A model generated the notes under the pieces. It saw only the letters and a program-made list of their open reading frames with translations. It was not told the DNA's origin and did no database searches. The translations under genes were made by a program, and so were the position numbers. Source: Opeltia flavorubescens (Eukaryota > Ascomycota > Lecanoromycetes > Teloschistales > Teloschistaceae). Taken from it: a stretch of DNA of 64,000 bases. The DNA is taken from contig KE546974.1 of the NCBI GenBank assembly GCA_000442125.1, forward strand, positions 558,001 to 622,000, written 5' to 3'. Below, piece after piece: positions 12,214 through 24,074 of this stretch; position 1 is the stretch's first letter, and each line of letters opens with the position of its first letter.

Positions 12214-15200
12214 TCATCCCTCACCATCCGCACCTTCATCTCCACCCCCCTTACACCATGGATGTTCCATGACCTGCGTGATCGTCAACCTCTGGTCCAC
12301 ATCCCGGTTCAGCATCGCCTTGATCAGATCAATGCTCGGCTCGCTCATGATCCACGGTATCCTTAACTCATGGTCCATGATCTCGTCGATACTGTAGAAG
12401 GGATTTTCTTTGTAGACGAGAGTGTAGAGGAGGATACCGAGAGCCCAGACGTCTTGTTCTTTGCCGCGGTAGGACTTGCCTTGGAGGACTTCGGGGGCGG
12501 CATAGTCTATCATTCAAAATTAGTTCAGATTTCTTTAGCGGTAGCTGAAGGGCCGATTGAGGATATATGGGAGAAACCAGGATATTAACATACCAATCGT
12601 TCCGACGAAAACGTCAAAGGGACCATTCTTAATGTAAGCCGCGCTCCCAAAATCTATGAGTTTAACTTTGTTCTCGCCGTCGAGGATGATGTTTTCGTCT
12701 TTGATGTCTCGATGCACAACCAATGCTTTAGTATGAAGGTGATGTAGAGCGGCCACTACTTGAAGGAAGATGTTGCGGCATTCCGCCTCATCCATCGTCG
12801 ATCGCATTTCAATGTAGTCGAATAGGTCCATTCCTGGCAAGCCGTGTGGTACCATCTCGATGTAATAATTGATGTTATCCTCGAAGAAGCCAATCATCTC
12901 GACTATGTTGGGATGCTTGAGGCCATCTTTCCGTAGGTAGTCGAGAACGTGGATTTCCAATGGTACAGTTCCCAGCCGCCGATCCCGTGTCCAAGTATCT
13001 ACGAGAATTCGCTTCTTTGTGACGTACTTCAAAACCACCTTCTTGCCAGTTCGGTTGTATCTGGCGAGCTTAACCTGGCCATAAGCGCCTTGGCCCATGT
13101 CTTCGAGAATTGCAAAATCAGCGATTTTTTTCTTCAATGGGACTTCTTCCACCTTAGCAGGAGCAGCGGGCGGTTTTGTCATTGTGGTAGCTGGTTTCGC
13201 CGTTGAGTCAGAGATTGGTAACGATGTTGCCTCCTGGATTTGTCGAGTGACGGACGATGTGCGAGAAGTGTCAGATCTGTTATCATCTGAATCGGCAGAC
13301 TGGGGCGAGACCGGTCCTGTTTGACCAGGGGATGGTGGCAAAGGTGTTACTGATTTTGGCACAACCGGTGAAGCTGAGCCTCGAGCATGATAAGTGGAAT
13401 GAAGCTGGCGAGAATAAGTGATCCAGAGGGCGAAAACCAGTTCTGAAGTGGTGGTCGCGCTCCCTCTTGGTTTCTGGGCGTCGCTAGCGTCTTCATCAAC
13501 CTCCTCTATGACAGCTTCGTCCAGCTCTGCCTTTTCGCTTCGTACTATACGCATTTGGACATCGACGTTGATGTTGGACCCATCGCGGTGCCTTGCTGCA
13601 AGACCGGGAGGCTTCAAAAAGACAGACGCGGGATTGGCGTTGACATCTCTTAGTGTCAAGAGATCTCGTGCTTTTCGAAAGCTATGTTCAGGGATGACCA
13701 TACCATCTGTGAACGTGACCTCTTCCTCCTCTGCCAAGACTTCGAGGAGTTTGTCAAATTGTGGTATTAAGCTCGTGATATTCAACCCGTCAGGGTCCGA
13801 TATTCCAAATAGGGCAGCCGAGAATGCGGAATTAGAGCTCGTGATATCCAATGTGTCCGCCTTGAGTACCATGATACCGGCGATATGAGGAAAGCTCGTG
13901 ATATGGAGACTCTTGCGATCCTGCCCAGCGAAAACGGATATGGGTATGCATGTATCCTCAGCGTTTCGTGCCGCATAGTATTGAGCTTCAATAACCTGCT
14001 CGAAGTCTACCCTATGATTGACGCTTGACGAGATCATTGGTATCTGTGGGATAAGCATCTGTATGCCTGTATCCGGCTTTACTGTCAATTCGCCGAAGAT
14101 GATACCGAGAGAGCCGGTAGAACTCGCTATTCGACTTTCCGAATCGAGACAGAGTGTTGCAGTGTCCTCACTGATCTCCTCCAGAACCCAGATTAGTCCT
14201 CCTTGCTTCTCCTTCACCCATAGACTCGCAGAAGCTGTGGCACCATTTCGTTTTTGGATTGGTACGACATCCCCGCACAGAAGCACTCCATGCTTGCCTT
14301 TATGAGCACCTTTGCTTCGTGGCTCGCCGGGTTTTGGACCGTTGAGGTTCTCTCCTTTCGCTCTCTGTTTGGCAAGTTCTCGAGACGATGGTTTACTTAG
14401 AAGCTGTGCAGTGACCCCGTTCCCCATAGCTAGGGTACCCTTGGTTTCAGTACTACTGCGTGAGCTTTTATTGCTTGACGATGGCGTTTGTGCGGTCTCA
14501 TCCAAAGCAACAGATTTCAAACGTTTCTCGAGCCACGCCCGCTTACTGTCTTGAACCACTTCGAGGATGCTAAGCTTCCTCACTTCTCCTTTCGTCACGC
14601 CTATTACTAGGCACGCAAGGTCGTTCGCTGCAAGGATTGTCCAAGGGGCAGTATTTTTAGTCGTAAAGATGGCTTGGGTCGGAGGAGCAAACCGATTTGG
14701 GTGGCCATGTACCGCGCCAGGAACATGCGCGTTGCTGCTTGTTGGTTTCCCAAAAGCAGATACAGGCGTTGGGGAAAGAGGGTGATCAGCATGAGTGCCT
14801 TCGCTTACCGGGTACGGCCGTGCCAGTGCCTCGAAGAGTTTCGTCTGTAGGGTGACCATTGAAAGATCAGTGAACGTACGTTTATGCACACCTCGCTTCT
14901 GCACAAGATGAGAGTCGCCCGATACGGAAGAGATTTCTGTTGGAGATCGGGGTTCGGAATATTCTGGGGCTGATTCATCACTACTGAGAGAAGGCTCTGG
15001 CTGGCTTGAGCTTGGCCTCGAAGGGTCGACATTTTCCTTTGGTAAATCACTTTCTTGTACTGTCTTCTCTTGTTGGAACCGTTCTACACTCCGTGGGCGA
15101 GCATTGAACGCCTTGTCAAAGATGTTGGGTCCAGTAGCAATGGCAGGTCCAGTAAGTGGTCCGTTCAAGAACCGAGACTTCCTGGTACCAGCCGTATCGA

Positions 15201-15950
15201 TGCTGAGAACATTTGCTCTTGAGAGTAGCTCCACCATACTCTGAATTTCAGAGTCCCCGCTCACTTTCGCCTGTGCATTTACCAGTCCAGGATGATTGGA
15301 CGCCCACCCCAGCTTGTCCATTAGAAAATCGATCGACCTCTTCAGAATATTCTGCCTGTTCTGCAATACATCCTCCGAAAGTTGAGTAAACGAGAATGAG
15401 TGTAATGATTCGGATGGAAACCTCGAAAGGTCTTCATTGAGATTCATGGTAGGCGATGAGGGCCCTCCCGCTTCTGTCCAGTTCCGGGGAGTATTGATGC
15501 CAAATGTCATCGATGAAGCTCGGGGCGGGACGGAGAATGATGCACTGGGTGAGGAAGACTGCGAAGGTGCCTTAGAGGGAGGAAGTTGTCGGATTCGTCG
15601 TAGACCAGATGCTCCCATTCCCATTTCATGATCCATAGTGACTGGGGACATGATGCCCGGATCATTGCCCTTCGTCTTTGATCCGGCGTCAAAAGAGAAA
15701 CGTATCCGTGCATTTTCAGAGTTTTTCTCAGGATTCGCCAGCAAATTTCCTGTGCTCCTGTTCTTTGGGATTCGAAGGATGTCGGAATGCGCTTCGTTGG
15801 GCTCATCATAGTTCGATTCTCTATCTGCGCGAGAGATCAGCTCGGAACCAGGTGATCTATCTCCGAATCACCACAGAATGCAAGTGACCCGATGAGAAGT
15901 CTATGTTGGAAGGAAGGCGTACTGTCGTCACTTGACTCGGACGCCGGCAT
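12214..15950 (-). CDS. PAS-domain serine/threonine protein kinase (PSK/PASK type)
   Basis: Fungal PAS kinase, which in yeast (PSK1/PSK2) couples nutrient state to glucose use and translation. My model has three exons (15923-15950, 12594-15860, 12214-12506) and 1,195 residues. The long N-terminal half is Ser/Pro-rich. Two PAS-like stretches are visible: APWTILAANDLACLVIGVTK (about residue 380) and HIAGIMVLKADTLDITSSNS (about residue 650). The C-terminal kinase domain begins FAILEDMGQGAYGQVKLARY near residue 925, with the VLKYV lysine, catalytic loop HRDIKDENIILD, DFGSAAYI, and after the last intron DYAAPEVLQGKSYRGKEQD (APE motif). All key kinase residues are present. The 28-nt first exon is the weak point: GTGACG or GTACGC could be the donor, both in frame. 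Confidence 0.9.
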
Positions 15951-17033
15951 TCTTTGATGTATGAGCTATTAGTCAATTTCTCCTCCAGCACAATCAGCGA
16001 ACGCTATCGACAGCGTCCACGTCGCGGCTGGAGAGTGTTGAGTTGGTTAATTACACATGCGCCTAATCAAAGACTAAGCACATCATGTCGGACTGCTTGG
16101 AGGAAAGGCTTTATGTGACCGTCTCGTTTTTCGCAGGAGCTTGTGATGCTATAACGTGACGTGCATATGGAGGCTCAAAAATGCACGACACCGGTCGCAA
16201 GACATATGTTGGTCCTTTCCACGGACTACAGCACAACATGTGGGAAATATAACATTGCTTTTCGGAGACGAAGACGGCTGTCGTGATGAGGGGCACTCTC
16301 GTCCTTGGGCAGCTACAGTACCTATACAGCTACGTAACGCGGATGGTGGACTTTTCAAACGTATATTACAGCAGTATAGCCGGACCTATCAATTTTGAAC
16401 ATCAAGCGGGATAGCTTTAGTGATCCATTAAGATCAAGTAGTGAGCAACTATGAATATTTTTTATTGGGTCTGCAGAGGACTTGATAGCTCATCGAGCGT
16501 TCTAGCTGTTACGTACATACAAGATGAACAGCTTCCAAAAGGTTGGCAGGAGAAGAGCCTGGATACTGATATTTTTGGAGGCGAATTGGGTGAAGGTCCA
16601 AGTCTGGTCTGCAGCCGAAGACGCCAGCCGTCATCTCGAATTGGCCTGAAGTCTCATGAAAGGTGAGCGGGTTTGATGTTACCTAAGTAGTCGAGGGATG
16701 TCAAGCTTTGAGGCTGGTCATTGTTGGATCAGCAACGTCGTCAGTCGTCATTGTAGGCTGCCTAGCCTGACAGTTCAAGGTCGTCAATAAGTTGGAGACT
16801 CGTGGCATCGTAAATGAGGCTGTGGCACACAGTATGGTTTGGCAAGGGAGTAGTGTGAAACGGAAGAGAAAAGGACTTTTGGTTGATAAGGATGGCGAAA
16901 TAGCCTGTAGAGCAAGGAAGGAATAGGAAACGAAGGGGTTGTAGAAGCAAAGACAGAATGACCACTTCTGCATGAATGTTGATCCCCTTTCTTGATCGAC
17001 GGTCTTAGAGCCGGAAACCGTCATGCGGATGAA
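15951..17033. other. Intergenic, PAS kinase promoter and KH gene 3' UTR
   Basis: A 1.08-kb gap between two minus-strand genes. Only short frames without recognisable domains on either strand. It probably combines a long PAS kinase promoter with the KH gene 3' UTR (about 16.7-17.03 kb). Confidence 0.45.
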
Positions 17034-18235
17034 TTATTCTGGCGGTTGCTGGCTTCGTCGCATCTTCTCGGCTTCGAGGTTCTCATATAAGAGGTACAAA
17101 GCCTTCTCATTCGCACCAGAGCTTCCCATTATCGTGAACATACGTTCTCCAGTATCGTCATGAGGTGCTTTCGCAATCGAGATGCGAGCTCCGGAACTCT
17201 TACGAATCTCGCTGATCTTACTTCCACCTCGGCCGATGATGCATCCAACCATATCAGATGGAATACTGATGTTCTGTGTCTGTATCTCCTCGCCATCTTC
17301 AGTCACAAGAGGGGTTCCTCGATTGGCGGCATCGGAATTTGAACGACGATTGTAGTTTGACCCAGTGGCATCACTGAAATCGGCTCCATTTCCGGTACGA
17401 TTATAAGAACGGTTACCCCCATATGATGGAGGAGGGCCTCCCATGGCTCCATTGAGCGCTCCGGTTCCTCGGCCGACTTCTGCTCGCACGGCAGGATTGT
17501 ACAAAACCGTGCCGGTACCGCGTTGCCAATCATCGACCAGGCATTTTCCAATCTCCCAGGTAGCTTTTTGAATACCATCCGGTGTACCTTGAACTTCGAC
17601 GATTCTTTCCGTAGACTGAGGGAGCATCTCTTTCTGAGCAACCATGCGGACACCAGAAGCATCCTGGATGTGTTTGATCTTGAGACCTTGTCGACCAATG
17701 ATTGTTCCCATTTGATTATGAGATATAAGAAGTCGTATGGCTAGAGCGCAGACATGTCAGCTGCACGGCCAAGGAGGCACGCTCAACGCGTCTGATAGTG
17801 AAAGTAGAGGGGATACTGACGATGCGTGCCATTTGAGGAGATGATACCGCCCATGCCAATTTGAGGTGCGCCTTCGAGCAGGCCTTTGGCAACAATGGCG
17901 TAGGCCTTGGAGATGCCTTCCAGGCCTCCGGTCACTGTGAGAACACGATCGTGCACGCCCTGCACTACCTTGCTGACACCTGCCTTCACACCGGTCTCGT
18001 CACGGAGGTCTGCGACGTTTTTTCCTGCTTTGCCAATGATGACGCCAGCCTCCTTGGAAGACACAATGGCTCGGAGAGTCAATTGAGCTTGTGCATATTC
18101 TTCGTCAGTCCTTGGTGCAGGCTCGCCGTCTGGGCCAACGCGATTGTCGTCTCCTGCATCATTATTCAAACCAACACGGTTCAATGAGTCAGACAATGCT
18201 GATACGTCCTCGGTCCTTGTTTCCGTAGCTGCCAT
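17034..18235 (-). CDS. Triple-KH-domain RNA-binding protein (PBP2/Rnc1-like)
   Basis: Poly(C)-binding-type protein with three KH domains, similar in layout to yeast PBP2 and fission yeast Rnc1, which bind mRNA and control stability or localisation. Two exons (17821-18235, 17034-17740) close to 373 residues. KH1: AIVSSKEAGVIIGKAGKNVADL. KH2: RLLISHNQMGTIIGRQGLKI, spanning the exon junction (NGTH-PIRLL). KH3: SIPSDMVGCIIGRGGSKISEI. All three GxxG loops (GKAG, GRQG, GRGG) are intact. Between KH2 and KH3 lies a Gly/Asn/Arg-rich linker (GGPPPSYGGNRSYNR). An N-terminal acidic segment carries no domain. The specific RNA target cannot be read from the sequence. Confidence 0.9.
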
Positions 18236-18979
18236 GATGCAGAGTGGTCCAAAGGTACTTGTGGCTTGAACAAGTGAGAGGAATGTACACTTCGCCTGCA
18301 GGTCGGAGGTGCAAGAGTAGGTTAGGAAAAAGAAGGATGCAACGAGATCTGAGAGGATTCTTAGTACGCTGAGTAGAATTAGATGTTGAAAAAAATGAAC
18401 ATACACGCGTGCCACTCAGATATGGAGGGGTGATTTGAGCTTGGAGGGGCAAGAAGCACAATGACTAGAGACAACCCAGGTAATGCGTCCTGGAGAAGTC
18501 AGGCGTCAATTGTGGAGAGAGAGGGAGATGGGAAGAGGGAAGAGAGAAGAGAGATAGTCGAGCCAGGGATGTGATGTTAATCGAATGGATGGGGTAGGTC
18601 GGGAAAGAACGTCCCACTGGCTTGTCTGGATTTTTCCCATTTGTTTTTTCAAAAGTTCGACAGCCCAAACCCAGAACGCTAGTCATTCGACCAATAGGAA
18701 GGCTTCCTCATGCTGTCCAAGCTGCAGAAGACATGTTCCTTCACATGGTTTTGCGCCCATCGCGATCTCATGATACACGTCGCACATATCGCTTGACTGC
18801 GGGGCTACACACAGCTTTTATCCACCTAACGCGTGATCGAGGCAACCGTCACCTCGACTTCGCTAGCTAACTAAATGGCTCATCGTACAGCTTTGATTCC
18901 ATGCTATTGTCATTTAGCACCCCTAAACCTGTTCAATCTTCGTTTGTAAATAACAACATCTGTCACAGCCCCAACCACG
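18236..18979. other. Intergenic, KH gene promoter and ADH 3' flank
   Basis: A 744-bp gap between two minus-strand genes. A GA/CT-rich tract lies upstream of the KH gene (about 18.50-18.56 kb). No exon recognised. Confidence 0.45.
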
Positions 18980-20247
18980 CTATTGCTGTGCTGCAAATAC
19001 CACTGCGTGCAATCTATCAGTATCTCCTTCAAGTTGTAAGCCATAGGTCTCTTACCTTTCTGTACTTTCATTTTATCAAACAAATCATACCCCTCAACAG
19101 CCTCCGAGAGTGGCATGATCTTATCCGACATAAAGCCCAACAGGTGTTGTTTCTGTCTCAGCTTTTCCAATGACTGAGGGAATATTGATCGAACGGGACA
19201 CCGGCCCATTTGAATCCTCAGGTTCTTTCCGTACGCCTGATTACCGGTCCAAGGTATCTCGCCGTTGTGTACGCCGACGCTCGACATGATCCTGGCAATG
19301 TCAGAGTCAGCCTCGTCTTCTCAATATCAACGACAGGCGAACATCTGTCGACCCTCTTTGCGTAGCAAAGGGTTTGAAGACTCCTTACCCCCAAGGTCTC
19401 AGCAGCTCGAAGCCCATTTTCAATGCTGGGCTTAAGCCCACCACTTCGATAACAACATCCGCGCCTCTTCCGTCTGTGAGCTCCTTTACGCGATTATCCA
19501 GGCCTTCTCGCTGTGTTTGGAAGTTCCACGGCTCGGCTCCCAACGATTTCGCGATATCAAGCCGTGACTGTACCGAATCAACTGCCAACAGGTTCTTTGG
19601 TTTATAATCTTCCGCATTGATTAACGCACAGAGGCCTACTGGACCGCAACCGATCACAACGACTGTTGATTCTGCCACTTGATCTTTCGTCAACTCTTTG
19701 AACGCATTATGTGCAGCAAAGTATCCTGTGGGGAATATGTCTGCCATCAAGACCAGAGCATTATCCGCGATCTCTTCAGGTGCCTTCATCACGGTTGCAT
19801 CAGCGAAAGGAACGCGGACATATTCGGCTTGTCCTCCGTCCAGTGCCGCTGTACCGAATAACATCCCCTTTGCACATCTTGATGAAAAGCTATTCTTGCA
19901 ATAGAAGCACTCGCCACTACAAATGCGTTAGCTATCCGAGCCGATGGCATGTGCCCTCTGACCGACCAAGATACGGTAAACGGTGACACCACTTGATCTC
20001 CTTTCTTAAAACCTTTCACTGCTGATCCAATTTCCTCCACTGTCCCGGTGAATTCATGACCCATGATGAAGTTCTCAGGACTCGGCTGGTGGCCTCGGAA
20101 AACGTGCAGCTCGCTTCCACATAATGCGGTGTATATGATCTTGACAACTATATCCGTATCGTCCTTGATTTTTGGGATAGGCCTGTCTTCGAGGACGACC
20201 TTGCCTGGTCCCTTAAAAACTACCGCACGCATAATGTCTTTCGCCAT
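18980..20247 (-). CDS. Zinc-dependent alcohol dehydrogenase (MDR superfamily)
   Basis: NAD(P)-linked, zinc-containing alcohol/aldehyde dehydrogenase of the class that includes glutathione-independent formaldehyde dehydrogenase-like enzymes. The substrate is not readable. Four exons (19967-20247, 19389-19916, 19056-19291, 18980-19002) close to 355 residues, the normal size. Start MAKDIMRAVVFKGPG. Catalytic zinc ligands are the Cys of TALCGSE and the HE of GHEFTG. The structural-zinc cluster CGECFYCKNSFSSRC is completed by splicing (FTVSC-GEC). Rossmann motif VVVIGCGPVGL with acidic VDSVQSR (NAD-type Asp). C-terminus VQKVVFAAQQ lies in a 23-nt last exon. No neighbour suggests a pathway. Confidence 0.9.
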
Positions 20248-20997
20248 TGTGGTAAGGGTTTCTTCTTAATCGGTTGTCAAAATTGATCGCAGATTTATCG
20301 TTCCCTTGAGCTCAAAACGTTCGTCACATTACAAAATCTATGGTTGATTAATGTACCATATAAACACAACGCGCTCTACGAGCTCCACCGGGTATTTCGT
20401 CAATACTTCCGGCTGTGATGCCCCGCTTCCCCGCAAACAAATGAGCTTTCGGCCGAGGGGCATTTGAACGCGGGGACACGGTAGGTCGATCATGATGCTC
20501 TCAAGCTAAGAGAAGCAGTTTAGCCAGGGACAAGGTTTCTAGACTCAGTTGACCCTCATGCATATTTAGCTGCTTAATGCCTCGTCAGAGTACCTCGGAG
20601 GACTGAGATGGTAGAAAACCGCCGTGTATCTAGAAAGAGTGATCGCGTACCCTTCATAGCTCGGAATGAAGGTATCATGTCGCCGAACTTACTTATAGTA
20701 TATCATACGCATCATGAGTCCGAGAACAAAACGTTAAACCAGAGTAAGACAGTTGGAAATTTTCTCATTCTTCACAATTGTTGCTTTATCTAATCAAAAG
20801 GTTGAAAAATTCATGCTTTCCATAAATGCCATCCATCCCATACCGGAACTCCAAAGCTGCATGTCATGCTCCAATCGCAAAATCATGGAGTCGTCTTCAT
20901 CATCGGGCATCCAATCAAATCTAGCCATCTTACCTTTCCCAGCCTCCCCTCCCCTCCCCTCTCTGCCCAACTTCCTCTTCAACTCCCAAGGAAAAGT
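20248..20997. other. Intergenic, ADH promoter and MOH1 3' flank
   Basis: A 750-bp gap between two minus-strand genes. Contains the ADH promoter. No recognisable exon or repeat. Confidence 0.45.
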
Positions 20998-21489
20998 CTA
21001 GTAAACTGTACATAGCAGTTCGGCTTCCAAGATAAACTTCCCCTCCTTGTATTTCTCGCTCGCTTCGTACGCCTTATCGTACTTCCACCCCACCGTCTCC
21101 TTGCACTGCTTGCAATTCACATCCCGCACTTGATGCCGGCCAGTGGTCATGTTCCGCTCGACGGCTTCGGATTGGGTGGTGTTGACGACGGTGTTGAAGA
21201 GGAAGGCTTTGCCGTGCTGGCCGCGGAAGTTCTGTAGGCAGTCGGCTATTAGCAACGTGATGCGAAATAGGGTTTGAGCTACATGAAATTTGATGAGATG
21301 AAATCAATCGTGATGGGATTGGGGGACGGCGGTGATGTGCAATGGAAGCAAGATGTTTAGACTAAGTAGAGGAAAGATGAGGGGACTTACACGGCTGATA
21401 ATCGAATCATGACTCGCAAGATGGGTTTTGCAATTCTTGCAGCCGAAGATCTTGTCGGAGTTTAGGTAGACATTGTAGGAGAGCCCCAT
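20998..21489 (-). CDS. MOH1: Yippee-family zinc-binding protein (Moh1-like)
   Basis: Small Yippee protein, a zinc fold related to Mis18/CULT. Yeast Moh1 has been linked to the GID/CTLH ubiquitin ligase and stationary phase, but the molecular role is unclear. Two exons (21391-21489, 20998-21231) give 110 residues, typical for the family. Zinc ligands are two CxxC pairs: CKNC in exon 1 and CKQC in exon 2. The intervening NFRGQHGKAFLFNTVVN and NMTTGRHQVRDVNC are hallmark Yippee sequence, ending YKEGKFILEAELLC. The frame is open upstream to another ATG at 21735, so an N-terminal extension of about 82 residues is possible. I chose MGLSYNVYLNSDKI because family members start there. Confidence 0.92.
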
Positions 21490-22121
21490 GGCGGGCTCCT
21501 CCTGGTTAATGGCAGACCCTAGATGGAGGTAGATGCGGAGGTTCTGAGGGTAAGGTTCGGGGTATTTCTCTACTGCTGCCTGGATTCCGAGAGCCCCGGA
21601 GAGTTGATGGGTCTGGCTCTTGCTCCCGCAATCAGGTGTAGATGGTGTATGGTGAATGTCGAAATTGCTGAAGGCCGGATGGGTCGGGAATGATGATTGA
21701 GTGAGTGGGTTGATTCCCGTCTGACTCCGGCCCATCAGTAGGTCGAGTACTGTATAAGAGCTTCTTGGAGCTCGGGCTCGTTATGGGAGGCTTGGTGCGG
21801 GGATAATGAGATGTTGATTGTGGAGGGGGATGCCGCAGGGTAGGATGTCTTAATGCCTATTGATGGTTCATTGGTAAGGGGATACGTGATGACCTCGAAG
21901 GAGCTTGGTCTGGTCAATATATGACGAGAGGCTGAGCAATAATAGTATCATGTGGAGTAAAAGTAGCTGGTAATGGTGGGGCCCTGATTCACCCCTGGTC
22001 AATTATACATGCAGCTTGTGCAGGGATGCATAAAGTATGTATCCTTTTTAAGGGTGCCTTCGTGAAATCAGACGATCAAAACACTCGATCTCCTATCTTA
22101 CTACGTAATTATACACTGGCA
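21490..22121. other. Intergenic, MOH1 leader and 3' flank of the LAA2-like gene
   Basis: A 632-bp gap. From 21490 to 21735 the MOH1 frame stays open in phase, either as 5' UTR or as an N-terminal extension. The remainder shows nothing recognisable. Confidence 0.4.
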
Positions 22122-23417
22122 TCAACGTTGCTTCAGTGAGTCCTTGTGCTCTGCCCAAAAGCGTGTGCAGTCCACATGACCCCAGTGATCCATCCAGAAT
22201 TCACCAAAGCTATCTTCGACGCCCGTATCCAGCCGAGCCACCCTCTCATCTCGCTTGAGTCCACACAAGAAACAGCACTTCGGAGCCGTTAAAGCCCCTT
22301 CTCCTGGCTTTGCTGTCCGGACTGGGAGATCCTCCATTATGTCTGGTAATACAAACTCAATCTCGGACTGCTGAGCGTTAATCCGAGCAAGTTGGCTTTT
22401 GATGCCTCCAACATGCTGTTTCCATAGTCGCCGTACTTCTGTTGCTTCTTGGTCTTCTCTGCGAGTTTCTGTTCGATCGATTCCCGTAAGCTTCATTCCG
22501 GTCACTTTTCCTGCGGTTGCCGGACCAATTTTCATGCTTTGAGAAAGGTGGGTGTCACGTTTCCAGCGGAGCTTACGACCAGCTAGTATACGTGACGACG
22601 CTCTGATCATAGCCATTTTTCCTTCCAAGTCTCTGAGAATGTAGTCGTTCGTCATGTCTGTACTATCCATGAGAGCTGTGCTTGTTGAAGAGACGATGTG
22701 TCGGATTTCTGAAGAAAGAGACTGGAAGAGGGTCGTAATCAGGGACAGTAGAATAGATGGTGGTGGAATATTAGAAGGAGCTGCAGGGTCGTTCGGTATT
22801 TCTACTTGGTTTAGCGACTTTTTATTAGGAGATGATGTCGTCTCGAGGGTGTCCATGAGGTCCAGAAGAGAGCCGTTACGGATCGAGTCATCTTTAGTTG
22901 ATTTGTGCGTCATCAAGTCTGATTTCTCGACTTCGTGTGTAACTACACTTTCCTTTGAGACTTCTTGCTCTGCTTCAAATTCCCCCCATTCGTCATCGTC
23001 ATAGGGAGACAAAGGTTGGTGTTTGCCCGTGGACTTCGCTCTGTTCCGCACATACGAAGGCCAGGCTGTGATTGGAGTAGCCTCGCTACTTGTTCTGTTC
23101 GCGGAAGTTGGGGGGCCATCGTCGGAAGGGATCGTCAATTTGAGAGGAGCGTTGAGTTCTCGAAAAGATGGCGACGGTGATGGCGGAGGTGGAGCGGTTG
23201 CAGTGTCGATCAACAATAGGCCCTTCTGCTGATCTTGTTCTCTCGTAGGAAGAACTGTTTGTTCGTTGTTGGTAATTCCTGGCTGCTCGAATTCGCCAAA
23301 ATCATCGTCATCAGCAAGATGGACATTCTCCAAATTAGAGCTACTTAAAGTATTGTCATGCTTGGCAAGATCGTCATGCGAAAGATCACCAAACTCTTTG
23401 AGTAGATCCAAGGACAT
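22122..23417 (-). CDS. Conserved fungal protein with acidic FGEF/WGEF motifs (LAA2/aftiphilin-like)
   Basis: Single-exon, 431-residue protein matching by eye a fungal family often labelled ppk6 in genome annotations although no kinase domain is visible; related to yeast YBL010C/Laa2, an AP-1 clathrin-adaptor accessory protein. The N-terminal half is disordered and carries two acidic aromatic motifs, DDDDFGEFE (about residue 40) and DDDEWGEFE (about residue 142), which resemble adaptor-ear-binding motifs. The conserved C-terminal half contains LAGRKLRWKRDTHLSQSMKIG, ETRREDQEATEVRRLWKQHVGG and a possible zinc-binding segment CCFLCGLKRDERVA followed by EFWMDHWGHVDCTRFW. A role at the trans-Golgi/endosome is inference from these motifs. 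Divergent from the TBC gene, also a membrane-traffic gene. Confidence 0.72.
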   Translation of the reverse strand: MSLDLLKEFGDLSHDDLAKHDNTLSSSNLENVHLADDDDFGEFEQPGITNNEQTVLPTREQDQQKGLLLIDTATAPPPPSPSPSFRELNAPLKLTIPSDDGPPTSANRTSSEATPITAWPSYVRNRAKSTGKHQPLSPYDDDEWGEFEAEQEVSKESVVTHEVEKSDLMTHKSTKDDSIRNGSLLDLMDTLETTSSPNKKSLNQVEIPNDPAAPSNIPPPSILLSLITTLFQSLSSEIRHIVSSTSTALMDSTDMTNDYILRDLEGKMAMIRASSRILAGRKLRWKRDTHLSQSMKIGPATAGKVTGMKLTGIDRTETRREDQEATEVRRLWKQHVGGIKSQLARINAQQSEIEFVLPDIMEDLPVRTAKPGEGALTAPKCCFLCGLKRDERVARLDTGVEDSFGEFWMDHWGHVDCTRFWAEHKDSLKQR

Positions 23418-24074
23418 AATGTATTCAATATACCGGAGTGGTACAAACCTATCACAATTTGAAGATCAGACCAGTAACATGAAAAAATCTGAAGTATTTA
23501 TTGTCTTTTAGCAAACTGAGATAGCTGCGATTTGATACAACCGAGCAGCTCCTATATTGGTCCAGTAGCCATTTTTAATAAAAGCTTAGGCCGGATAAAG
23601 AAAGTTATAAAACCTCTATAAGACTCCTGTCCGTTTTATACCATGGCTGCTTGTTGTTGAATGTGGCATGTTAGGCACGAACTGGTACCGAAGTCTAGTG
23701 ATAGCGAAGGTCTACTTCTGATGGTGAAGACGATTCATAGGCCTGTAAAGCAGTTGGGAACCCGAATCTGTACGTGCCAAAATCCTTGCAAATACGGGAT
23801 AGTTGTATTTTGACAACAGAGACGAGATTATCTCCCAATTATCATTTGTGATTGTGGTTCAATAGCAATCAGAAAAGCTGCAAGGGGGACGGACTCGCCG
23901 GTGTAGGCTTGAGTGTCAACATGACATGGATGCAGGATCTAGTCCTTTCAAGGAATAGTCAACTACCTGATCATTGGTGACGCAAAGCGCCATTGTTTCT
24001 ACCAAGCAAAAGAGTAAGCCACGACGATATATTGGAGGAGTGTATCACGAACGATGCAATGACGAAAGGTTTCC
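23418..24074. promoter_or_regulatory. Divergent promoter region, LAA2-like gene / TBC gene
   Basis: A 657-bp AT-rich gap between two divergent genes with likely membrane-traffic roles. No specific sites claimed. Confidence 0.4.

Noticed and set aside
16156-16398. 80-codon frame in the gap upstream of the PAS kinase
   Set aside because: No domain, no matching splice partners, no sign of a family; probably chance.
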